Origin: an uncultured Hyphomicrobiales bacterium
GTDB lineage: Bacteria > Pseudomonadota > Alphaproteobacteria > Rhizobiales > Beijerinckiaceae
Assembly (NCBI GenBank): GCA_903932565.1
Contig: CAIZGQ010000629.1
Coordinates: 1-11,445, forward strand
Length of the DNA stretch: 11,445 nt
Direction of reading: 5' to 3'
The notes beneath the pieces are model-generated. The model was not told where the DNA came from, did no database searches, and saw only the letters and a list, made by a program, of their open reading frames with translations. The translations under genes were made by a program, and so were the position numbers. Positions 6,869 through 11,445 of the stretch are shown in pieces (within the stretch, counting starts at the first letter, position 1; each line of letters begins with the position of its first letter).

Positions 6869-7492
6869 TTAAGCAGTCGTGCTCGTTGCGTCCAGCACCT
6901 GCGCGGCTGTCATGAGGTCTGCATATTTTTGGCCCATGTCAAAAAGATTGGCTTCATGAGGACCCATCGCGCGGTCACCAACACAATCGGTGACGACAAT
7001 CGTGCGGAGGTTATGCGCGACGGCATCCACCACGGTAGCACGAACACAGCCTGATGTGGTGCAGCCTGTCACAAGCAGCGTGTCAATCTTGTTCCAGATC
7101 AACCAGGACGAAAATTCAGTGCCGAAAAAAGCCGATGCCTGACGTTTGCGAATAACAACTTCTCCCGGCAAAGGCTGCAGTTCTTTGACTATCTGACTGA
7201 GTGGGCTCGTCTCGGTGAGTTTTTTAAGGCCCGGCGCCTTGCGGGTGAAGGCGCCCGCATCTGAGCCATCGTCGGCATAAACAACGCGCGTGTGCGCAAT
7301 GGGCCAAGCGCGTTGGCGTGCCGCGTGTAAAAGATGTTGCGTGGCACCGATTGCATCATTGATGTTGCCGCCGCCAAAATGCGCAGGATCAGTAAAGCCG
7401 AGGACGAAGTCGACCATCACCAGAGCAGGGCGCTCCCCAAGGCCAATCGTTTGGGCAAAGCCCTGTTTCTCGTAAATTTCCAGATCGTGCAT
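6869..7492 (-). CDS. Isochorismatase-family cysteine hydrolase (N-carbamoylsarcosine/maleamate amidase-like)
   Basis: A cytoplasmic amidohydrolase of 207 residues. The catalytic triad is visible: Asp28 (LVMVDF), Lys116 (VIRKRQASAFFGT) and the nucleophile Cys149 in GCTTSGCVRAT. The Cys plus the cis-peptide TTSGCVRAT segment marks the N-carbamoylsarcosine amidase/maleamate amidase (NicF) branch rather than true isochorismatases. Such enzymes release ammonia from a small amide or carbamoyl acid. The ATG at 7492 has only a weak Shine-Dalgarno (TAGG about 9 nt away). It is divergent from the lyase gene and shares its promoter region, including operator site 2. In context it may hydrolyse a half-amide formed by ring opening; nicotinamidase-like activity is a less likely alternative. 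Confidence 0.88.
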   Translation of the reverse strand: MHDLEIYEKQGFAQTIGLGERPALVMVDFVLGFTDPAHFGGGNINDAIGATQHLLHAARQRAWPIAHTRVVYADDGSDAGAFTRKAPGLKKLTETSPLSQIVKELQPLPGEVVIRKRQASAFFGTEFSSWLIWNKIDTLLVTGCTTSGCVRATVVDAVAHNLRTIVVTDCVGDRAMGPHEANLFDMGQKYADLMTAAQVLDATSTTA

Positions 7493-7676
7493 CTTTGCGG
7501 CCTACAGCTGAAATCGGCTCTTTCACAAACGATAGTTTGCATATAAAATCTGTCTGGACAAATTTTTTGTGTTGTCAAAAAAATGATTGTCTCGTCTCGC
7601 AGCGGGCGGCGGTTCAGACATCTTGCGCAATGTGTATGCTCCGAGAGCTTGCGGAGCGTCGTTAGGGAACACGTCA
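7493..7676. promoter_or_regulatory. Divergent promoter region, amidase / lyase-GntR
   Basis: 184 nt, markedly A/T-rich in the middle, separating the amidase (-) and the lyase (+). It holds a TATAAAAT stretch (7542-7549) that could be a plus-strand -10 box. That would place the transcription start within operator site 2 (7551-7563). A TTGACA on the minus strand (7572-7577) is a possible -35 for the amidase, but no well-spaced -10 accompanies it. The lyase ATG at 7677 has AGGGA 8 nt upstream. Confidence 0.5.
7551..7563. promoter_or_regulatory. Candidate GntR/HutC-family operator, site 2
   Basis: TGTCTGGACAAAT matches site 1 (5482-5494) at 12 of 13 positions and keeps the palindromic core TGTC-N2-GACA. 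It sits just downstream of a TATAAAAT stretch, where a bound repressor would block the lyase-GntR transcript. The same site could regulate the divergent amidase. This is consistent with autoregulation by the GntR protein encoded in the lyase operon. Confidence 0.6.
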
Positions 7677-8540
7677 ATGGCAAACCCGTTACTGCGGTCA
7701 CATCTCGAGACAAAAACCTTCGTCTCGGCGCCAGGGGTTTATGATCTGATCTCCGCTCTGGTGGCGGATCGCATGGGCTTCAATGCGCTCTATGTGACGG
7801 GATACGGAAGCGTCGCATCGTCTTTGGGGCTCCCGGATGCAGGCTTGGCGACATATACGGAGATGCTGGAACGGGTGGGTCGGATTGCCGGCATGGCGCA
7901 AACGCCAGTCATTGCTGACGCTGACACGGGATATGGTGGACTCTTGAATGTTCGACACACCGTGCGTGGATATGAAAAGGCTGGCGTGACGGCTATACAA
8001 ATTGAAGATCAGGAATTTCCCAAGAAATGTGGACACACGCCAAACCGTCGCGTCGTCCCGATTGCGGATATGGTTCGAAAAATCAAGGTTGCCTCTGACG
8101 CGCGCTCTGATTCCAACTTTCTGGTTATTGCGCGGACCGATGCCAGAACGTCACTTGGTCTCGATGAGGCGTTGCGGCGTGGCGAAGCCTATGGTGAGGC
8201 TGGGGCGGACATCGTGTTCATTGAATCGCCGGAGTCCGAGGCGGAACTTTCCATGATTGGACAACGGATTGGAAAGCCGTTGCTTGCCAATATGGTCAAT
8301 GGGGGTCGCACACCCATGTTGCCGACCAAACGGCTTGAAGAACTTGGCTTTGCTGCTGCAATTTTTCCGGCTGTCGGGTTTCTCGCCACAGCCCAGGCCT
8401 TGACCGCGGCTTATGCTGATTTGCAACAAAACGGGACGACGACAGAAAAAATCCCGATGTATTCATTTGCTGATTTTAACGCGCTCATTGGATTTCAGGA
8501 CGTCTGGGATTTTGAGAAACGTTACGCCGAAGTTGAATAA
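7677..8540 (+). CDS. Isocitrate lyase/PEP mutase superfamily C-C lyase (2,3-dimethylmalate/2-methylisocitrate lyase-like)
   Basis: A 287-residue TIM-barrel enzyme. Metal-binding acidic residues are in PVIADADTGYGG (D81, D83), followed by IQIEDQ (E110, D111) and the active-site loop KKCGH (116-120). The loop cysteine and its basic neighbours mark C-C lyases (methylisocitrate, isocitrate, 2,3-dimethylmalate lyases) and argue against phosphonate-forming PEP mutases. IARTDA (151-156) and LLANMVNGG complete the family pattern. Such enzymes cleave 2-hydroxydicarboxylates to pyruvate or glyoxylate plus a carboxylate; oxaloacetate decarboxylase is an alternative. The ATG at 7677 has AGGGA 8 nt upstream. 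The frame is open back to 7587 without family-like sequence. GntR follows 29 nt later, so the two are probably co-transcribed. Confidence 0.88.
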   Translation: MANPLLRSHLETKTFVSAPGVYDLISALVADRMGFNALYVTGYGSVASSLGLPDAGLATYTEMLERVGRIAGMAQTPVIADADTGYGGLLNVRHTVRGYEKAGVTAIQIEDQEFPKKCGHTPNRRVVPIADMVRKIKVASDARSDSNFLVIARTDARTSLGLDEALRRGEAYGEAGADIVFIESPESEAELSMIGQRIGKPLLANMVNGGRTPMLPTKRLEELGFAAAIFPAVGFLATAQALTAAYADLQQNGTTTEKIPMYSFADFNALIGFQDVWDFEKRYAEVE

Positions 8541-8569
8541 GTTGGCAGAAGCCCCCGTTCTGGTCCGCG

Positions 8570-9310
8570 ATGAACAAGATGTCTCTCATTCAAGCGCCAC
8601 CCAGGTACCAGCAAATTCTTGGCGTTTTGCGATCGCGCATTGAAGCTGGAACTTATCCCATGGAGGCGAGCCTTCCCACCGAGGGTGAGCTTTGCGATGA
8701 ATTCGATGCGAGCCGTTATACGGTCCGCGAGGCGCTGCGTCGGCTCGTTGACCAGGGCATGGTGAGCAGGCGACAAGGGTCTGGAAGTGTTGTCGTGGCG
8801 ACACAACCCCAGGCACGTTATATCCACTCGTTATCGTCTCTGGCTGATCTCTTCCAATTCGCGCTTGATACGCATTATGAAGTCATTTCAAGCAAGCCTG
8901 TTCGGTTGCCAGTCGCGCGGGCTGAGCAGGTGGGAGGTGAGCCAGGTTCAACATGGATCCTGGTCAAAGGCATGCGTCAAACCCACGTTGGGGGGAAGGT
9001 CTTGTCTTACACGCACTCCTACATTCCGGAACGTTTGTCGCGGTTTGTCGAGGAATTACCCAATTGTGTTGGGCCTTTTTACGCGCATCTTTCAAAGCGC
9101 TCGCGCGAGGAGATTGTTGAAGCCGACCAGGAAATCGTTGGCGAACGTATGGATAAAGAAATTGCGAAATCGCTCAGCCGCAAAGAGGGTGATATCGCGA
9201 TCTGTGCTGTTCGGCGTTATATCGCACGCAAGGGCCCGATCATCACATCACTCAATTGGAACGCGGCCGAAGATTTCTTGTTTCGCATGAAGCTTCAAAA
9301 AAACCTTTGA
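8570..9310 (+). CDS. GntR-family transcriptional regulator, HutC subfamily (UTRA domain)
   Basis: 246 residues with an N-terminal winged helix-turn-helix (about residues 10-75). It contains LPTEGELCDEFDASRYTVREAL, with the recognition helix around S48-L59 and the wing RRQGSGSVV (67-75). The C-terminal UTRA-type ligand-binding domain (about 90-240) shows VKGMRQTHVGGKVLSYTHSYIPERL and the terminal pattern AVRRYIARKGPIITSLNWNAAEDF. This family usually represses catabolic genes until a small metabolite binds. It lies 29 nt after the lyase and is probably co-transcribed. The start is supported by alignment to the family more than by its Shine-Dalgarno, which is weak; the ATG at 8579 is an alternative. 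It is the only regulator in the window and the best candidate for the TGTCYGGACAAAT sites. Confidence 0.9.
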   Translation: MNKMSLIQAPPRYQQILGVLRSRIEAGTYPMEASLPTEGELCDEFDASRYTVREALRRLVDQGMVSRRQGSGSVVVATQPQARYIHSLSSLADLFQFALDTHYEVISSKPVRLPVARAEQVGGEPGSTWILVKGMRQTHVGGKVLSYTHSYIPERLSRFVEELPNCVGPFYAHLSKRSREEIVEADQEIVGERMDKEIAKSLSRKEGDIAICAVRRYIARKGPIITSLNWNAAEDFLFRMKLQKNL

Positions 9311-9346
9311 CCGCGTCGCCAGGTCATGCGGGCGCTGAGACGACGT

Positions 9347-10243
9347 TCATGCGCTGTGCGTGGCAAGGTACCAGTCAGCAATTTCCTCGCGCGTCGCAAA
9401 CCAGATATCATCAAATTGTTTCGCATAGCGGATGAAATCGCGAAGCGCGCGAATGCGGAATGGCTGTCCAATCACGTGCGGATGCAAGCCAATGTTCATG
9501 AAACGACCGCTGGTGGCGCTTTCAGCGTAGAGCCAATCGAATTGCTCCTTGAACACCTGAAACGCACCGTCCACCGTCAATCCCTGCCGCATGAAAACCG
9601 TGAAATCGTTCACCTCCGAAGTGTAGGAGATCGAAACCATCGGCTTGCCACTGCGGGTTTTCACAAAATAGGGCTGATCATCGTTTAGCAGGTCGGTGAC
9701 GAAGGTCAGGCCCTCTTCAGCCAGGAGGTCAATCGTGTTGAGCGTTGAGCGAAGTGACGATGACAACCAGCCCTTCGCCTTTTTCCCGACTGTTTGCTCA
9801 TAGATTTTCAGCGTGTTTCGAATGACTTCGCGCTCGGCGTTTTCATCGAACATGTAATCTGTCAGCAATTCCGTTTGCACATAATTGTGTGCGATAATTT
9901 CGAAATTGCGCGCAATTGCAGCGTCAATCACCGGGCGACGCTCAAGTGCCATTTTTGCGTTCATGGTGCAGCTTGAGGGCACACCCTCCGAATCAAAAAT
10001 ATCGAACATTCGCCAGACGCCAACGCGTTGGCCATACTCGCGCCAGGTGAAATTTGGGTTGTCGTAGACGTTACCAGCCAGATCCCCACCAACAATGCTC
10101 GGTCCGCCTGGATAAAATGGCTTGGGCGTATCCCGCACCGGATCCCAATATTCAAGGTTCGTTGTCAGGATCACGGCCATGCGTTTGCCGTTTGGCCACT
10201 TCAGGGGCTTGCGGTCTGGCATTGGGATGAAATCGTACTGCAT
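9347..10243 (-). CDS. Polysaccharide-deacetylase-fold hydrolase, PuuE allantoinase/cyclic imidase-like
   Basis: 298 residues from the ATG at 10243. The protein has the NodB-like (β/α) barrel pattern but not the classical TFDD metal motif. In its place it reads AVILTTNLEYWD (N29, E31), resembling the N-x-E of PuuE-type allantoinases. The mid-chain His is in FEIIAHNYVQ (H119), and the C-terminal segment IGLHPHVIGQPFR (H254, H256) matches the LHxxxxGxPxR block of the PuuE group. No signal peptide is present, so it is probably cytoplasmic and not a cell-wall enzyme. From family knowledge, relatives open cyclic ureides or imides by C-N hydrolysis; the substrate here is inferred only. An open extension to 10345 lacks a ribosome site, while the 10243 start has AGGAGA 6 nt upstream. 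It is convergent with GntR. Confidence 0.85.
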   Translation of the reverse strand: MQYDFIPMPDRKPLKWPNGKRMAVILTTNLEYWDPVRDTPKPFYPGGPSIVGGDLAGNVYDNPNFTWREYGQRVGVWRMFDIFDSEGVPSSCTMNAKMALERRPVIDAAIARNFEIIAHNYVQTELLTDYMFDENAEREVIRNTLKIYEQTVGKKAKGWLSSSLRSTLNTIDLLAEEGLTFVTDLLNDDQPYFVKTRSGKPMVSISYTSEVNDFTVFMRQGLTVDGAFQVFKEQFDWLYAESATSGRFMNIGLHPHVIGQPFRIRALRDFIRYAKQFDDIWFATREEIADWYLATHSA

Positions 10244-10249
10244 CTTATG

Positions 10250-10255
10250 TCTCCT
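10250..10255 (-). promoter_or_regulatory. Ribosome binding site fixing the start of the deacetylase-fold hydrolase
   Basis: AGGAGA on the minus strand lies 6 nt before the ATG at 10243. It selects this start over the in-frame extension to 10345. Confidence 0.7.
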
Positions 10256-10430
10256 GCAATGAAAGCTCGATTTAGCGATGGGGACGTTCGCAGCTGGGCA
10301 ATTCAGCTGTGCATGGCAGGTCAATCCCATCTCGCAAACCATCAAGATCTTGCAACATGATCGGGGCGAAGTGCTTCGAGGTCAAGACAATGAAGCCTGA
10401 AAGCTGGCTCAAAGGGCTGCGTTTTCGGCG

Positions 10431-10453
10431 TGACATTCAGATTGTGAATGTCA
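10431..10453. repeat. 9-bp perfect inverted repeat, candidate operator
   Basis: TGACATTCA (10431-10439) and TGAATGTCA (10445-10453) are exact reverse complements separated by 5 nt. No T run follows, so it is not a terminator. Size and spacing (23 bp overall) fit a dimeric repressor or activator site. It lies about 135 nt upstream of the DUF1330 ATG and about 190 nt from the divergent hydrolase. The sequence differs from the other two operators, so a second regulator could be involved. Confidence 0.55.
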
Positions 10454-10588
10454 TGATGGAGCACGCAGAGCGTTGCGTAGCGGACATCGTTTGGGTCTAT
10501 TTCGCGCGGGTCACGTCGTTGCGGCGCGCAGGCCGGGTATACGTCATCCGCTGCGATTTTTTTGATTTGGTGTTGGTGGGGGATCAGC

Positions 10589-10900
10589 ATGGCAAAGGGT
10601 TATATCATCGCGCGCGCCACCATTGATGATGATGAGGCTTATGCGCGTTACGCAGCGGGCGCTGGGATTGCTATGAAAAAATACGGGGCGCGTGTGCTGG
10701 CGCGTGGTGGACGCAGTGAGGCCCTGGAAGGTGCTGGCCGCCCGCGAAACGTTATCCTCGAATTTGAAACCTACGAGTTGGCTTGCGCCTATTATCATTC
10801 CGACGACTATCAGGCGGCTCGGCAACATCGGGTTGGTAAGGCCGCCATGGAAATCGTGGTGGTTGAGGGATACGACGGACCACAGCCCAGCGGCTCATGA
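10589..10900 (+). CDS. DUF1330 family small protein
   Basis: 103 residues from the ATG at 10589, preceded 5 nt away by GGGGGA. The frame opens 9 codons earlier, but that part has no family character. The sequence is a ferredoxin-like dimeric α/β barrel type typical of DUF1330: it starts MAKGYIIARATIDD, then YARYAAGAGIAMKKYGARVLARGG, then ILEFETYELACAYYHSDDYQAA, and ends with MEIVVVEGYDG. The biochemical function of the family is not established. These proteins often sit in catabolic clusters, and a role as a small isomerase, lyase or binding accessory is conjecture. It is upstream of, and in line with, the MFS transporter (84-nt gap), so they may be co-transcribed. Confidence 0.85.
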   Translation: MAKGYIIARATIDDDEAYARYAAGAGIAMKKYGARVLARGGRSEALEGAGRPRNVILEFETYELACAYYHSDDYQAARQHRVGKAAMEIVVVEGYDGPQPSGS

Positions 10901-10984
10901 TGGTACACCAATTGCAAGACAGACGTGAATAACCTGCGGCTTCGTTTGTGCCGTGCATTCTGGATTGAACAAAAGGATTGGGGA

Positions 10985-11445
10985 ATGACCGCTGCCACGT
11001 TTGTTGATCTCAAGACGGTGATGGATGACAAAAAGCTCGGGTCCTTCCAGCTTCTCATGATCTCGCTGTGCGCGCTTGTCATCGCCATTGACGGGTTTGA
11101 CACGCAGATGATCGGCTTCGTGGGTCCCGCTTTGCTTGCGGAATTCAAGGCGGCGCGTCCAGCGCTGGGCCCTGTGTTCAGTGCGGGGCTTGTTGGTCTG
11201 ATGATCGGATCGCTCATCATCAGCCCGATTGCCGATCGCATCGGCCGTAAGCCCGCCATCATGGGATCGGTGATCCTGTTTGGCGTCTTCAGCTTTCTTT
11301 GTATCCTGTCAACGAGCCTGCAGGAATTGACGATCTGGCGCTTCCTCACGGGCATTGGCCTTGGAGGCGGCATTCCAACGGCGCTGACATTGGTGGGTGA
11401 TTACGCGCCGGAAACGCGTCGTGGTTCGCTCGTTATGTTGTGCTC
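10985..11445 (+). CDS. MFS transporter, aromatic acid:H+ symporter (AAHS) type, N-terminal part (cut by window end)
   Basis: The frame is open from the ATG at 10985 through the window end (about 153 residues visible). AAGGA (10973-10977) lies 7 nt upstream. A short cytoplasmic N-terminus (MTAATFVDLKTVMDDKKLGS) precedes TM1. TM1 contains ALVIAIDGFDTQMIGFVGPAL, with the D-G-F-D signature of AAHS symporters (PcaK, BenK, MhpT types). The MFS loop 2-3 motif appears as ISPIADRIGRKP. Later segments include RFLTGIGLGGGIPTALTLVGDYAPETRRG, another AAHS/MFS block. It probably imports an aromatic or heteroaromatic acid with protons, consistent with the flavin hydroxylase in the same cluster. The substrate is unknown. 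Confidence 0.9.
   Translation, partial: MTAATFVDLKTVMDDKKLGSFQLLMISLCALVIAIDGFDTQMIGFVGPALLAEFKAARPALGPVFSAGLVGLMIGSLIISPIADRIGRKPAIMGSVILFGVFSFLCILSTSLQELTIWRFLTGIGLGGGIPTALTLVGDYAPETRRGSLVMLC

Larger units (their letters stand above)
10244..10588. promoter_or_regulatory. Long divergent intergenic region (deacetylase-fold hydrolase / DUF1330)
   Basis: 345 nt with no gene I can support. Open frames on both strands (plus 10309-10626, minus 10342-10590) have no recognisable protein family and no good start signal. It holds several dyads: CAAGATCTTG (10343-10352), CGAAGTGCTTCG (10367-10378, central 2-nt mismatch), and a 9-bp inverted repeat at 10431-10453. It must contain promoters for both flanking genes. 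It may also hold an undetected small RNA or the remnant of a decayed gene. The TGTCYGGACAAAT motif is not present here. Confidence 0.5.

Noticed and set aside
10309..10626. Possible small gene or decayed gene in the long intergenic region
   Set aside because: No family recognised, no ribosome site, and it would overlap the well-supported DUF1330 start; kept only as a possibility under the region finding.
10901..10910. TGGTACACCA, a short dyad resembling GntR/FadR half-sites, just after the DUF1330 stop
   Set aside because: Only 4-bp arms with 2-nt spacing. It does not match the TGTC-N2-GACA sites in this window and is too short to separate from chance.
10810..11373. 187-codon open frame on the minus strand
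   Set aside because: It overlaps the DUF1330 end and the MFS gene, which has clear TM1 and MFS motifs on the plus strand. Its composition (Ser/Arg/Pro rich) is typical of an antisense frame.

Overview
The window looks like a chromosomal segment from an alphaproteobacterium, probably Hyphomicrobiales. This rests on moderate-to-high GC by eye, an MCP ending in an xWxxF pentapeptide, a HAAT (branched-chain amino acid type) ABC operon, and a dense accessory catabolic cluster. No species assignment is possible from the sequence alone. There are no rRNA or tRNA genes, insertion sequences or CRISPR arrays.

Layout. (1) 1-557 (+): the C-terminal end of a methyl-accepting chemotaxis protein, closed by a rho-independent terminator at 592-627. 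(2) 650-5314 (-): a five-gene ABC uptake operon in the order livH-livM-livG-livF-substrate-binding protein. LivM/livG and livG/livF each overlap by 11 nt, and the binding protein is last. A 9-codon ORF with its own Shine-Dalgarno bridges livH and livM through ATGA overlaps at both ends. (3) 5315-5540: divergent promoter region holding a perfect 12-bp palindrome. (4) 5541-8540: FAD aromatic-type monooxygenase (+), cysteine-hydrolase amidase (-), and isocitrate-lyase/PEP-mutase superfamily lyase (+). The last two diverge around a second copy of the palindrome motif. (5) 8570-9310 (+): a GntR/HutC (UTRA) regulator directly after the lyase. (6) 9347-10243 (-): a PuuE-like polysaccharide-deacetylase-fold hydrolase. 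(7) 10244-10588: a 345-nt divergent intergenic region rich in dyads. (8) 10589 to the end (+): a DUF1330 protein and the start of an AAHS-type MFS transporter.

How the genes may work together (inference). The two transporters import a small organic acid or N-heterocycle. The flavin monooxygenase hydroxylates it. The PuuE-like hydrolase and the N-carbamoylsarcosine/maleamate-amidase-like enzyme would open a cyclic amide or imide and then deamidate the half-amide. The KKCGH-type lyase would cleave the resulting (methyl)malate-like diacid to central metabolites. The UTRA regulator is the obvious candidate to bind the shared TGTCYGGACAAAT sites. I do not recognise this exact combination as a characterised pathway; it is the most promising candidate for something undescribed in this window. 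The substrate is unknown.
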